Shown here: positions 16,649-26,651 of the stretch, one piece after another
How positions within the stretch are numbered: position 1 is the stretch's first letter
Layout: each line of letters begins with the position of its first letter
Origin: CBDCWT01 sp965223305
Lineage (GTDB): Bacteria > Planctomycetota > Planctomycetia > Pirellulales > Pirellulaceae
Reading direction: 5' to 3'
Length of the DNA: 64,000 nucleotides
NCBI GenBank assembly: GCA_965223305.1
Contig: CBDCWT010000036.1
Location: 124,001 to 188,000 of the forward strand
Position numbers and translations under genes: made by a program
Notes under the pieces: generated by a model
Seen by the model: the letters and a program-made list of their open reading frames with translations, nothing else
Databases searched by the model: none
Told to the model about the DNA's origin: nothing

Positions 16649-17423
16649 AGCTCGTAGGCTGATGGAAGCTTCTTTTGCGCCGCTTGTTCCGGCCTACCCC
16701 TCTCGGAGTAGTAGGCAGTCGCACGCGAAGCGTGCCAGCAACGTAGTCGGCACACTCCGTGTGCCGTAGCCATGCGAGCAAGCACGACACTCACTTAGGA
16801 AGATGAGACGCCTGTAATCTCCGCCTACTTCTACCCTCCCGCGCGGGAGGGTCGGACGCGATAGCGTCCGGGGAAGGTTTCCCGCGAGTGATCGCCCCGA
16901 AGCGTGTCCCCCCCTCTCCGGCCCTTTCGGGCCGACTCTCCCCGAGGGGAGAGTGAGGAAAGACGGAATCACGCACTAGGTTAGAAAGCTGCACGACCTC
17001 CAAACCGACGTGGATACCACGGCTCCGCAGGAGCGTCGCCCTCCCGTCAGAGAGGTCACACAGCTTTTGCGCTCCATGCAATCCGCCAAACTCTGGCGAG
17101 TTCGGCTACGCTGCAAATCAGCCGCTGGGCGTTAGCCCACGGTTTCCCAGCGAAACCGACGTGTAGCGTCCCGAAGCGTACCCCCCTCTCCGGCCCTTCG
17201 GGCCGACTCTCCCCGAGGGGAGAGTGAGGAAAGACGGAATCACGCATCAAGCTAGAAGCTGCACGACCTCCAAACCGACGTGGAAACAACGGCTCCGCAG
17301 GAGCGTCGCCCTCCCGTCAGAGGTCACACAGCTTTGCGCTTCATGTTAACCAAACTTGCATCCACCTCACCCTCCCGCGCGCGGGAGGGTCGGACGCGAT
17401 AGCGTCCGGGGAGGGCTGCCTGC
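16649..17423. repeat. Repeat cluster (families B, C, D and a GTAGxCGGCACAC palindrome)
   Basis: 775 bases without a supported gene. It contains GGCACACTCCGTGTGCC (16749-16765), two near copies of a roughly 190-base unit with CTCTCCCCGAGGGGAGAG and GGCTCCGCAGGAGC (about 16915-17050 and 17185-17320), one family B arm (17086-17109), the uninterrupted family C site that identifies the element A insertion at 14107, and CCTCCCGCGCGCGGGAGG hairpins. Confidence 0.75.
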
Positions 17424-18524
17424 TCAACGCCAGCCGACATTCAGGGGCGTCCTGTCCTGGGGAATCCCTGCCAAATCGTCGACCCAGCATTCGATGAGCG
17501 TCGAGAGGTTGGCGTTGCTCTCGAGATGAAGCTCTGCCAACAGGCAGCGCTCAACAGCTGCGGCGGCAGCCTGCGGGCCACCGCTCCAGTTGCTTTGCGC
17601 CGTCCGGGCGGCCTCCGCCAACTCAACATCTCCGCTCTGTGATACTTGGGCGTCGGCGGACGGAACATCTGACGCACAGAGTTTCATTAGCTCGCGGTAG
17701 AAGCGGGCGGCGAGGTGGATTAGTTCTCGGAGACGCTGTCGCCGGGCGACAGCCTCTTTACCGGCTTGATTCACATGGTCGGCGATGTCGCGGGAGGCAG
17801 CGACCGAGTCGAACAGGCCCTCGCTTAAGATCTGTAAGAAAGGCGTGCGGAATTCGTTTGCCCCGGCCGTCGCCTGAGCCACCGCGGCTGCAAAGCTGCC
17901 CGCGCTGAGGCGTGCCAGCTCAGCGGCCTGCGGCAAGTCCGACGCGTGGCCTTTCTCCATGAGCAGCTCTGCGACATGCTCTTCATCGAGTGGATCGAAA
18001 CGCACCAGCTGACAGCGGGAGCGGATTGTGGGTAGCTGTCGTGAGGGGCTCGTGACGATCAAGATCAGTACTGAATTGGGTGGTGGTTCCTCGAGTGTCT
18101 TGAGCAGACAATTCGCACCTTCGACGTTCAAGGCGTCTGCGTCATCAATGATGGCGACCCGTCGTGAACCGCGAGCGGGTTTGAGGGCGATTCGATGGCA
18201 CAGGCCCTCACGTCCACGGTGTTCTCGATCTCCGATGAAGAGCTCGATTGGAATCGCACTTTTGTCCGGCGGCTTGGCGACCAGGATTAGGTCGGGGTGA
18301 CTTCCCGCCATAACCTGAAGGCAGCCAGGGCACTCGCCACACGGGTCCACGAGCTCGGCCGCCCGCCGCTCGCAAAGCAGGGCCGCGGCAAGTCGCGTCG
18401 CGAAGGTCCGTTTGCCGATCCCGGCTGGCCCTGCAAACAAGAACGTGCTTGCCAATCGGCCCGCGCGCAGCGCTCGGCGAAATCGCTCGAGATTCCGTTC
18501 GTGTCCTTTGAGGTCGAGTGTCAA
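17424..18524 (-). CDS. holB: DNA polymerase III subunit delta' (clamp loader)
   Basis: A 366-residue AAA+ protein. The P loop GPAGIGKR is at 32-39. A four-cysteine zinc module follows at C51, C62, C65 and C68 (DPCGECPGC), then NCLLKTLEEPP, typical of delta' and gamma/tau. SRC (IRSRCQLVRF) is the sensor/arginine-finger region. It should assemble with DnaX and HolA to load the beta clamp at replication forks. It lies 9 bases downstream of tmk, the commonly conserved tmk-holB operon. The C-terminal 120 residues are helical and divergent, as usual. Confidence 0.93.
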   Translation of the reverse strand: MTLDLKGHERNLERFRRALRAGRLASTFLFAGPAGIGKRTFATRLAAALLCERRAAELVDPCGECPGCLQVMAGSHPDLILVAKPPDKSAIPIELFIGDREHRGREGLCHRIALKPARGSRRVAIIDDADALNVEGANCLLKTLEEPPPNSVLILIVTSPSRQLPTIRSRCQLVRFDPLDEEHVAELLMEKGHASDLPQAAELARLSAGSFAAAVAQATAGANEFRTPFLQILSEGLFDSVAASRDIADHVNQAGKEAVARRQRLRELIHLAARFYRELMKLCASDVPSADAQVSQSGDVELAEAARTAQSNWSGGPQAAAAAVERCLLAELHLESNANLSTLIECWVDDLAGIPQDRTPLNVGWR

Positions 18525-18533
18525 GATCGAGGT

Positions 18534-19145
18534 TTACGTTCTGAGTCTGACGTGTTCGTATTGCTCGCGAATGGACTGTTGGACCTCAGTAGGAGGTCTG
18601 CTGGCGTCGACGATTGCGATCCGATCCGGCTGGCGCCGCGCTTCCTCAAGGAAACCCTGACGGACCCGCCGCAGGTAATCTAGCCCCTTGGCCTCCATCC
18701 GGTCAGGTGCGCGATCGATCCTGGCCGCGGCCTGGTCGGCCGGCATATCCAGCAGCACGATCAGGTCGGGTTGGATGCCGGCGGTGGCAATCTGCCCGAC
18801 TTGCCAGACTGCCTCGGGAGCCAGCCCACCGGCGTGCCCCTGGTAGACCACGTTTGCCAGCAGGAACCGGTCCGAGACCACCAGTTGCCCGAGTTCGAGT
18901 GCCGGCTGGATGATCTCCCGCACCAGTTGCGCTCGGGATGCCATGTACAGCAGCATTTCGCTGCGGCAATCGACTTCGACATCCTCGCGGTGCAGCAGGA
19001 TCCGACGTAGGGCTTCTCCCAGCTGCGTTCCGCCCGGGTCGCGACACTCAACCACTGCTTGGCCACCCTCGCGAAGCCACTGGCAAAAAGCGCGTAGCTG
19101 GGTCGTCTTGCCCACCCCATCCACGCCGTCAAAACTGACAAACAA
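18534..19145 (-). CDS. tmk: Thymidylate kinase
   Basis: A 203-residue protein of standard length that phosphorylates dTMP to dTDP. The P loop DGVDGVGKTTQL is at 6-17. The DR motif is seen in VVSDRFLLAN, and the nucleoside site in RDPGGTQLGE. LIVLLDMPADQAAARI and the LID-region RAPDRMEAKGLDYLRRVR follow. It is the first gene of the tmk-holB operon. The sequence upstream is short and contains a palindromic repeat. Confidence 0.95.
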   Translation of the reverse strand: MFVSFDGVDGVGKTTQLRAFCQWLREGGQAVVECRDPGGTQLGEALRRILLHREDVEVDCRSEMLLYMASRAQLVREIIQPALELGQLVVSDRFLLANVVYQGHAGGLAPEAVWQVGQIATAGIQPDLIVLLDMPADQAAARIDRAPDRMEAKGLDYLRRVRQGFLEEARRQPDRIAIVDASRPPTEVQQSIREQYEHVRLRT

Positions 19146-19324
19146 AGCCGCCTCGCGATCGTCATGGAGCGAGCTCCGGCGAGCCCGCGTGAAATCGCCA
19201 CGTCACCGTGACCGACCAAGCTATGACCATTCTAGCGGCGCATGCCGCGCCCGCCATAACCGGATCAGGCGGCGGAGGCCACGGCAAATCGATTGCTCGA
19301 AGCTTGGCGCCGGCCGTCCGCAAA

Positions 19325-19394
19325 GTAGCAGGCTCACTCCGTGAGCCGTCCGCCGAGCCCACCGGTTTGCGGCACACAGCGAGTGTGCTGCTAC
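19325..19394. repeat. Palindromic repeat between tmk and the TolC-like gene
   Basis: Outer arms GTAGCAG and CTGCTAC enclose two inner hairpins, GGCTCAC/GTGAGCC and GCACAC/GTGTGC. It is related to the GTAGxCGGCACAC palindrome near 16743. Confidence 0.75.
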
Positions 19395-19425
19395 CGGGTT
19401 TTGAGACACTACCGGTCGAGACCGC

Positions 19426-21675
19426 CTACTCGTCGAACGAAGCCGGCTGGACGGAGGTACCGACGGTCTTTGATCCCGCCCCGAGGCTCAAGTCGCCCCA
19501 ATCGTACCGTTCTGCGGCGACCACGGGAGCCTGTTCGCCGACGGCTTCGACCCGCCGCGGGGCGTTCAAGTCGGGGCCTTCCGGACGGTTGGTTACCGGT
19601 CCCGGTTGTCTGGACGGGTCGTTGTTGGGCGGCGCGTCCTGCGGCACTGGCGCCGGGGTCGGCACCGCTTCGGCGCGAGGCGAACGCGGCGGCGCTACGA
19701 GCGCTCCCTGTTGCTGCGCAATGGGACCTTGGCTGACGACATTCGGCCGGCTCCACCCATAGTTCAGGTAGTAGCTGGCGTCCCGTTCCCGAGCCTGTGC
19801 GAGAGCATCCCAGCAGGCCTTCTCTGGCCACGGTCCTTCGGTCAAGTAGATACTGTTGTATTCGAGCAAGGATCCCTTGCGGAAGTGGACATCCATGAGG
19901 GCCTTGTTGTACTCGCAGAGGGCCCGATAGTAGTCGCTCTGAGCTTGAGCTCGGCGGCGTTGTGCGTCTAGCACGCGGTCGATCTCCGTAAAGCCGCCTG
20001 AATAGAGTTCCGTCACCGAATCGACTTCTTCGGACGACGCTTTCCAATTGTTGAAGTTGGTTTGTGCGATCCGATGGCGGGAATCCAAGTTGCGGTAAGC
20101 GGTTGCCAGAAGATGGACTGTGTTCAGCTCCATGTCTTCCAGGCGGGCCTGCTCGCGGGCCAAGTTGAGCTGAGCGAAACGTACGCCCGCATGCTCCCGG
20201 CGAAAGCCGACGGGCATTTGAAAGCTGAGGAAGAAGGATGCCTCTTGGTAGTGGCCGTTGGTAAGGACATCAAAAGCGGTCGAACCCGCGGGACCCCTGG
20301 GGTCGGGTGGAAAGCGGCGAAAGGGTGGATTGATGGGTGTACCAACCGGCGCCCCCGTCACAGGATCGGTCGCCACGAAGTCGATGCCGTTGCGTTTTGC
20401 ATTGATGAGATGATCACCCACACCGTACCAGCGGTAGCCCACTCCCACGTCCAGCTGGGGAAGCAGCTGGTTGCGGGCTGCAATGAGCTCAAGCTCTCGT
20501 CGCTTGATGACCCACTTCTGTTGCCGGAGTTCCGTGCTGCGCGCCAAGGATTCGGCGTGAATCGCCGACCAGTCAAACTCGACGCGGGCTTCGATCGGGT
20601 CATCGATTGGCCGTATCAAACGCCCATCCGAGGCGGTCAGCCCCATCAAGAACCGCAAGCGACTCTCTTGTTCGAAGAGTTGAACGAGGGCGGTCTCCAG
20701 TTGAGCTCGGAAGAAGTAGTATTGCCCCCGCGCTTGGGCTTCTTCCTGGACGCCCACCGACCCGCCGGCTAACTTTGCAGACGCCGCGTTCCATACCAGT
20801 TGCGCCGAGTCGCGGGCGATCTTGGCGGTGTCGAGCTCCCGGTAAGCGCAGTGTAGATCCCAGTAGGAATTTTCCAGGTCACCCAATAGGTTTCGCACCG
20901 CTGCTTCAAACGTCGCCAGACTCACATCGGTGTTGATGCGAGCGAGGATCAGCGGGATGCGATTGATCTGCGCCCCACGACCACGCAGCAACGGCTGTCG
21001 GGCTTCCAACTCGAAAAACGTCTCCCAGATGCTGTCCGTCGGCTGGTTGGATCCGAGTAGGTTGTCACCTCGTGAATAGTCGGTCTGGTTCCGCGCAAAC
21101 AGCTGCAGCCCCGTCGCCGTCTGCTTGGATATTTCAGAACGCAGTCCACCCAGCTGCCGGCTGATCACAGAGTTCGGTGTAAACGTAGACGGCCGGTCTG
21201 TCTGAGTGGCAATGTTGCCGTTGTTCGAGCCCACGACGCTAAGTTGGGCATCAAACGCCGCCAAAGCTGCCTCAACCCCGTTCTGTGGGTCCGCTTCGAC
21301 AATCGCTGTGTCATAGATTGTCGATCCGGTCGCGATCCGGCCTACCAGACCATCGGAGAACCCGAATGGAGTGATGGCGCCCGAATTCCGGATGACCTTG
21401 CTGTTCTGCAAGCAGATCGAAACGGCCTCTTCCAGGGTGAGTTCCCAGGCTTCCTCGAATCCTGGGTTGCTTAGGGTGAGTGGGCGGCCCGCGTACTTGA
21501 CTTCGTCGAGCGAATGCTCGAATACGTCTGGACTCTCGATCTCCGTCGCTGAATCGAGATAGTGGGAGAGGTCACCGTCCTCGTGCAAGTAAAACGGTTG
21601 AATCGGTTGACAGCCTGGAGCTGCCATGAGGACGGCGAGCAGCAGTACAAGTGATGCTCTGAGACGCCGGATCAT
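19426..21675 (-). CDS. TolC-like outer-membrane efflux lipoprotein
   Basis: A 749-residue protein from the ATG after GAAAGGAAGCGGGGAGC. The lipoprotein signal is LVLLLAVLMAAPGC. Long helical, coiled regions (LLGDLENSYWDLHCAYRELD, TVHLLATAYRNLDSRHRIAQ) are the paired alpha-barrel hairpins of the outer-membrane efflux family. VGYRWYGVGDHL and similar aromatic stretches fit the beta-barrel part. It is longer than E. coli TolC because of an N-terminal insert and a C-terminal Pro/Ala-rich tail of about 100 residues. The role is export across the outer membrane with a partner pump, but no pump genes are adjacent. Confidence 0.85.
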   Translation of the reverse strand: MIRRLRASLVLLLAVLMAAPGCQPIQPFYLHEDGDLSHYLDSATEIESPDVFEHSLDEVKYAGRPLTLSNPGFEEAWELTLEEAVSICLQNSKVIRNSGAITPFGFSDGLVGRIATGSTIYDTAIVEADPQNGVEAALAAFDAQLSVVGSNNGNIATQTDRPSTFTPNSVISRQLGGLRSEISKQTATGLQLFARNQTDYSRGDNLLGSNQPTDSIWETFFELEARQPLLRGRGAQINRIPLILARINTDVSLATFEAAVRNLLGDLENSYWDLHCAYRELDTAKIARDSAQLVWNAASAKLAGGSVGVQEEAQARGQYYFFRAQLETALVQLFEQESRLRFLMGLTASDGRLIRPIDDPIEARVEFDWSAIHAESLARSTELRQQKWVIKRRELELIAARNQLLPQLDVGVGYRWYGVGDHLINAKRNGIDFVATDPVTGAPVGTPINPPFRRFPPDPRGPAGSTAFDVLTNGHYQEASFFLSFQMPVGFRREHAGVRFAQLNLAREQARLEDMELNTVHLLATAYRNLDSRHRIAQTNFNNWKASSEEVDSVTELYSGGFTEIDRVLDAQRRRAQAQSDYYRALCEYNKALMDVHFRKGSLLEYNSIYLTEGPWPEKACWDALAQARERDASYYLNYGWSRPNVVSQGPIAQQQGALVAPPRSPRAEAVPTPAPVPQDAPPNNDPSRQPGPVTNRPEGPDLNAPRRVEAVGEQAPVVAAERYDWGDLSLGAGSKTVGTSVQPASFDE

Positions 21676-21956
21676 GCTCCCCGCTTCCTTTCGTTGGCTG
21701 GACGAGTACGGCCAATCGGGTGCCGACACGGTGGGGTGCCTGCTGCTAGGCACTCTACCGCGTCTCTTTGACCCCCCCTTGGCCGACACGTCCGCTAGCA
21801 CGCGCGCTCACGCACAAACATGAAGCGGAGATATCGACAGATGAGTTATCGGAACGGCCCCCGTCAAACTTTGGCGATTCCACCTATTCCGAAAATATTT
21901 TGCGAGAGGAATAGACTGCCTATTTCGCCCAGTCTTTGCGACATCTGAGGGTGACG

Positions 21957-23609
21957 ACAATCAGCCGGAATGCGTTAGCATCCGGTTCGTTGAACCGTGG
22001 GCTAACGCCGGCTAACGCCCAGCGGCTGATCGGCAGGTCACCAAACAGCCAAACATCAGCCGAGCCGCGTTAGTGGCCGGTTTCCCTTTACCACACGAGC
22101 CGATCATCACTCACGCCACGCCCTGACCTCTTTCTCCGTGATCTCTGTGCCTCTGTGTTTCAAAAAAAGCCAATTAGAAACATAGAGGCACAGAGGACAC
22201 GGAGGCAGCAGCACGGCTCGCGAGGCCTGGAGCGTGTTGACCAACCAACCGTCGTCGTCAAGCTGCTTTGGACGTTGCGCGAAGGAACCGTGGGCTAACG
22301 CCCAGCGGCTGATCGGCAGGTCACCAAACAGCCAAACATCAGCCGAGCCGCGTTAGTGGCCAGTTTCCCTTTACCACACGAGCCGATCATCACTCACGCC
22401 ACGCCCTGACCTCTTTCTCCGTGATCTCTGTGCCTCTGTGTTTCAAAAAAAGCCAATTAGAAACACAGAGGCACAGAGGACACAGAGGCAGCAGCACGGC
22501 TCGCGAGGCCTGGAGTGTGTTGACCAACCAACCGTCGTCGTCAAGCTGCTTTGGACGTTGCGCGAAGGAACCGGGCTAACGCCCAGCGGCTGATGTTGTG
22601 GGATTCCGTTCGGTCACTGGGTGACGACGATCAGCCGGAATGCGTTAGCATCCGGTTTGTTGAAACCGCCGGCTAACGCCCAGCGGCTGATCTGCAGGTC
22701 ACCAAACAGCCAAACATCAGCCGAGCCGCGTTAGCGGCCGGTTTCCCTTTACCACACGAGCCGATCATCACTCACGCCACACCCTGACCTCTTTCTCCGT
22801 GATCTCTGTGCCTCTGTGTTTCAAAAAAGCCAATTAGAAACACAGAGGCACAGAGGACACAGAGGCGGCAGCACGGCTCGCGAGGCCTGGAGTGTGTTGA
22901 CCAACCAACCGTCGTCGTCATGCTGCTTTGGACGTTGCGCGAAGGAACCGTGGGCTAACGCCCAGCGGCTGATGTTGTGGGATTCCGTTCGGTCACTGGG
23001 TGACGACGATCAGCCGGAATGCGTTAGCATCCGGTTTGTTGAACCGTGGGCTAACGGTTAGGTTTGGCCACATTCATGTCGTGACGGTTGGGTCATTATT
23101 TGGGTAACGCAGCGAAACCAAGTGTCCTCACCCGGAATCCCTAACTAGAACAGCTTGAAGCATCGTCATCCAAAATGGCCTCATAACCGAGATGTGGCTA
23201 AACCTAAGGGCTAACGCCCAGCGGTTGATCGGCAGGTCACCAAACAGCCAAACATCATCCGAGCCGCGTTAGTGGCCAGTTTCCCTTTACCACACGAGCC
23301 GATCATCACTCACGCCACGCCCTGACCTCTTTCTCCGTGATCTCTGTGCCTCTGTGTTTCAAAAAAAGCCAATTAGAAACACAGAGGCACAGAGGACACA
23401 GAGGCGGCAGCACGGCTCGCGAGGCCTGGAGTGTGTTGACCAACCAACCGTCGTCGTCAAGCTGCTTTGGACGTTGCGCGAAGGAACCGTGGGCTAACGC
23501 CCAGCGGCTGATGTCGTGGGATTCCGTTCGGTCACTGAGTGACGACGATCAGCCGGAATGCGTTAGCATCCGGTTTGTTGAACCGCCGGCTAACGCCCAG
23601 CGGCTGATT
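21957..23609. repeat. Tandem repeat array with family C units and four 19-bp palindromes
   Basis: No gene between the TolC-like start and 23609. Four units open with GGCAGGTCACCAAACAGCC (about 22031, 22313, 22691 and 23230; the third has CTGCAGG). Each holds a perfect or near-perfect palindrome, CTCTGTGCCTCTGTGTTTC against its inverse, with a 14-15 base loop (22143-22195, 22426-22478, 22804-22855, 23342-23394). Family C phrases (CAGCCGGAATGCGTTAGCATC, GGGCTAACGCCCAGCGGCTG) separate the units. Unit lengths differ (about 282, 378 and 539 bases, then a last partial unit) because of extra family C pieces and one inserted miniature element. Confidence 0.85.
23056..23207. mobile_element. 152-bp miniature element nested in the repeat array
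   Basis: The ends TTAGGTTTGGCCACAT and ATGTGGCTAAACCTAA are inverted copies with one mismatch. The element is flanked by GGGCTAAC on both sides (23048-23055 and 23208-23215), which is one family C phrase split and duplicated. No open frame of note lies inside. An 8-base duplication points to a transposase family different from that of element A. Confidence 0.75.
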
Positions 23610-24086
23610 TTACAGGTACATCCCCAGAAAACCGCCCGAGTCGTCGCTGGCGGCCTGTATCTCCTCGATCCGCTTCCGCGCACGTTCGAGATCGCCAGCT
23701 TCGATATAGCGATCGAACTCGGCCGCCACCGAACGGGGTACTGTAGCTCGAAACCACTTCACGGCGGGCTCGGTCAGCCATTCGCAGGTTTCACGATCCA
23801 ACTCGACTTCGAGGTCGCAGCTGTCGGCACGAAGGTCGGTTGAGTCGGTCAGTACGGTTCCTTCGAAGCGGAAATCGAGCATCCCGATCTCAGGGTCGTT
23901 CGTTAACCGATAGATGCACCGGGCCTTATAGAGGTAGTAAGAATTGTGCGTGCCGTGCTTCTCGACCGCGTGCTGGATTTTTCGATAGCGGGCTTGAAAG
24001 ACCGGAGAGGCGTCTGCCGGGACGTCCAATTGACCAACGCAGCGAAGCGGCAGGCAGTCGAAAGAGATCTCAACCCAGTTCGCCAT
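23610..24086 (-). CDS. Cytoplasmic protein of unknown function
   Basis: 158 residues, not recognised. It starts MANWVEISFDCLPLR and has a mostly beta N-terminal half (ARCIYRLTNDPEIGMLDFRFEGTVL read in parts) and a helical C-terminal part (EFDRYIEAGDLERARKRIEE). There is no signal peptide or membrane segment. It starts 6 bases after the end of the upstream secreted protein gene, so the two form an operon. Composition and operon position support a real gene. Confidence 0.7.
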   Translation of the reverse strand: MANWVEISFDCLPLRCVGQLDVPADASPVFQARYRKIQHAVEKHGTHNSYYLYKARCIYRLTNDPEIGMLDFRFEGTVLTDSTDLRADSCDLEVELDRETCEWLTEPAVKWFRATVPRSVAAEFDRYIEAGDLERARKRIEEIQAASDDSGGFLGMYL

Positions 24087-24092
24087 AAACGA

Positions 24093-26216
24093 CTACTTCT
24101 TAACCAGGTCGACGACGGAAACCATCCGCGTGGGCTCTTCCGGTATCTTCCACCCCAAACTCAACCATTGATTCTGCGAGGCGATTTGATCCAGGAACAG
24201 CGTGCCGGCCCGCTGCCACCGACCTGGCAGTGACAGACCTTCGGTAACAATCTCCTGCTTGAAGAGTGCATCGAACTTTCGGGCGAGAAAAGTCTTCATG
24301 GCGACTTCCGAGATGCTCAGCCGTCGCTGAGGTACATATTCCACAACCACGTCGCCTTCGCGGGTGAGTCGCGTACCCGTTGCCATTGTCTCCAACTGGT
24401 AGCTGGCGGAGATTTCGATCGTATTGCGCACCTCCTGCTCGCCTCGAGTGAACCGTCGGCCACGGACCCCGATGCGAACTCGGCCCTCGCGGAACTTAGC
24501 AGAAACGGGCTGGTCGCTCGAGAAGCTGATAGACCATGGATCTTTGTCATCGCTGATCTCGAGCTCTTCCGGGACCTCGGCTCCGGCTTCCGTGAGTAGA
24601 TCGACGAGTCGCTCATCGGTAAGTGTTCTGCCGCCCAACAGTGATTCGGCGAAGTTGGCGACGATCGACTCATGAAGTTGCACGCCGAAATCTTGCCGCC
24701 GGTGATCGGTCGGAGGGGGCTCTGGCGCCGCAATCTGATAGGGTGTCGCGTGCAGTACTTGCACCTGTAAGTGATCGTGATCGGTTTGGAACTGGACTTG
24801 GCGGGGGTAGGCGTTCCAGCGTAGCAGCGGTTTGCGAGCTCGCTCGTCGAATTGCTGGTTGGCCTCAGTGAGCATGCTCGCGGTCTGGGCGTCCATCCGC
24901 CTGGAGACCCTTACTTCGGCCCGCCGGGCCGCGATCGACTCAGACTGGGGCTTCAATCGACCCGCACGTCGCCAGGCGATCTTGCGGATCAGTTCCGAGC
25001 GTGCCGCGATGCTGTTGATGGTCGAGTTGGTGGAACAGCGAGCCTGTGCGTAAGCGGAAGTCAGGCCACGGTCGTCCAGGTAAACCCGTTTTTGTGAGAA
25101 GACCTGTGTTTCGCCGTAGCTGCAAATGGTGACCGGTCCGTTGTAGCCGACGTTGTTACCGGCAGCGACGCCGCTCATTTCGATGTCGAATGAAGCGACC
25201 TCCTTGGCGGGTACCAACCGCACTCCTACCTGACCCCGCATCCGTGCGACTCCATGCAGCGATGTGCCGAGAATGTTCTCGTTGACGTTCTGCAGCTCGT
25301 CGATGACATCCGAAACGCCCGCCGCCATCAGTTTCTGGGAAGCATAGCCGTAGAGGTTGGGTTGCCAATATCGTTGCCGTACTTGACGGACTAGTTGCGG
25401 TGTTTGGTTGCCGCTTTCCAGCCAACCCACGATGCGACCGATCGCGACAGCATCGGCGGTCTCCCGCGAGTTCTGGTAGTCGTCCAGGTGGCCGGCGAGC
25501 GCCTCGACACGACGGGCGAACAGTTCTTCGACGCCCGGCTGATGCCGAAACAGCACAGCGTTCATGTAGGCTCGCAGCGACTCGCGGAGGCCAGTAAACT
25601 CGGGCAACTCGAGCCCTTCATGCTCTGCATAGAATGCGTTGAGCACGTTTTGCAGGTTGGACAACTTTGGCGGTTCCTCGGTCGCCAACTCGGACTTCAG
25701 GTCCGGTAACTTGAGGTACTGCTTCCACCGTTTTGCATTCTCACGATCGCCGCTGTCGAGATACCGATCGAGTCGAACGAGGGCCGATTGCAGCGCTGCC
25801 TTCTTCTCCCCAACACCACTGTCATCTACTGGCACGAAACGATCTTTCTCAGCCGACGCAGCCTGTGACAGTTCGCGTGGCTTGTCAGGAAGTTCCGCCA
25901 ACCAGTTCCGCAGGGCTTGCCGGACGCTTGCAAATCGGCGGTGCTGCAATCCCGGCGTGTCTCCCGCATAGATATTGAGGATGTCGGTCACTTTCGACCG
26001 GCTGGCCGTACTGCCCTGCGATAGTTGGGCTTGCAGGTCTTCCGACTTGAGAAACTGCTTCCAACGACGGCCGTTGTCGTCATCTCCCACCCAGTCGTGC
26101 ATTTCTGTGAGAGCGTGACTCAGCCGATCTGCAGACTGGCCTCCAAGTCCGTCGACAGGAAACAGGAGGATCGACAGGGCCGCTAGGGACCACACCATTC
26201 GCGAATCTCCCCGCAT
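24093..26216 (-). CDS. Large secreted protein of unknown function with an N-terminal duplication
   Basis: 707 residues behind AAGGAGATGTATC and a signal peptide (MVWSLAALSILLFPVDGLGG). Residues 30-107 and 142-218 are two copies of one helical domain: RRWKQFLKSEDLQAQL in the first matches AKRWKQYLKLPDLKSEL in the second, 112 residues later, and each ends with a similar LR-x-WL or LR-x-YM helix. The remaining 480 residues are a large alpha/beta region (VRMRGQVGVRLVPAKEV is avoided here as a motif; no catalytic signature was found). First gene of a two-gene operon with the 158-residue protein. Not recognised; probably planctomycete-specific. Confidence 0.75.
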   Translation of the reverse strand: MRGDSRMVWSLAALSILLFPVDGLGGQSADRLSHALTEMHDWVGDDDNGRRWKQFLKSEDLQAQLSQGSTASRSKVTDILNIYAGDTPGLQHRRFASVRQALRNWLAELPDKPRELSQAASAEKDRFVPVDDSGVGEKKAALQSALVRLDRYLDSGDRENAKRWKQYLKLPDLKSELATEEPPKLSNLQNVLNAFYAEHEGLELPEFTGLRESLRAYMNAVLFRHQPGVEELFARRVEALAGHLDDYQNSRETADAVAIGRIVGWLESGNQTPQLVRQVRQRYWQPNLYGYASQKLMAAGVSDVIDELQNVNENILGTSLHGVARMRGQVGVRLVPAKEVASFDIEMSGVAAGNNVGYNGPVTICSYGETQVFSQKRVYLDDRGLTSAYAQARCSTNSTINSIAARSELIRKIAWRRAGRLKPQSESIAARRAEVRVSRRMDAQTASMLTEANQQFDERARKPLLRWNAYPRQVQFQTDHDHLQVQVLHATPYQIAAPEPPPTDHRRQDFGVQLHESIVANFAESLLGGRTLTDERLVDLLTEAGAEVPEELEISDDKDPWSISFSSDQPVSAKFREGRVRIGVRGRRFTRGEQEVRNTIEISASYQLETMATGTRLTREGDVVVEYVPQRRLSISEVAMKTFLARKFDALFKQEIVTEGLSLPGRWQRAGTLFLDQIASQNQWLSLGWKIPEEPTRMVSVVDLVKK

Positions 26217-26651
26217 GATACATCTCCTTCTCAGACGAACTCCTGATTGAATCCATTCCCCTAATCTGATGTCATAACATGAATAGAGATTTTAGGCTAC
26301 GTAAACAGCGGGATTTGGCCGGCGATTTGCAGGGCTCCGAAAACGGCAAGCGAGAAAAGCCGCGAACGTCCGGTCCCTTTTTATCCCTGTCCCAGCAGCC
26401 GCGGGCGATAGGCAGTCGTTAGAGAGATGAAGTGGCCTACAGGGATGAGCCAGCCGCAAGATTTTCTACCCCTATCATCTGGCCGTCCGGATGGTTCACG
26501 AGGACACCGTCACCGCAGATCGCTCATCCGGCGTATGAGCATACTTGCCGGTCGGTCCGGTTTCCTCGACAATCTTGCGGAGGGCTAACAGGAGCCCGCT
26601 TGGCCCGGTGTGAGCCGAAGCCTGACCTTCGATCATTTTGGACAGAGCACG
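26217..26651. other. Divergent intergenic region
   Basis: 435 bases between two divergently read genes, with no supported gene and none of the palindromic repeats found elsewhere. It must hold the promoters for both sides, but no clear -35/-10 pair was found by eye. Confidence 0.5.

Noticed and set aside
21957..23609. CRISPR array
   Set aside because: Units are 280-540 bases with conserved internal sequence, not short repeats with unique spacers. The 230-bp and 210-bp arrays fail the same test.
23337..23843. 168-residue plus-strand frame covering the end of the 22-kb array
   Set aside because: It consists of repeat DNA followed by the antisense of the 158-residue gene; similar frames occur in each repeat copy.
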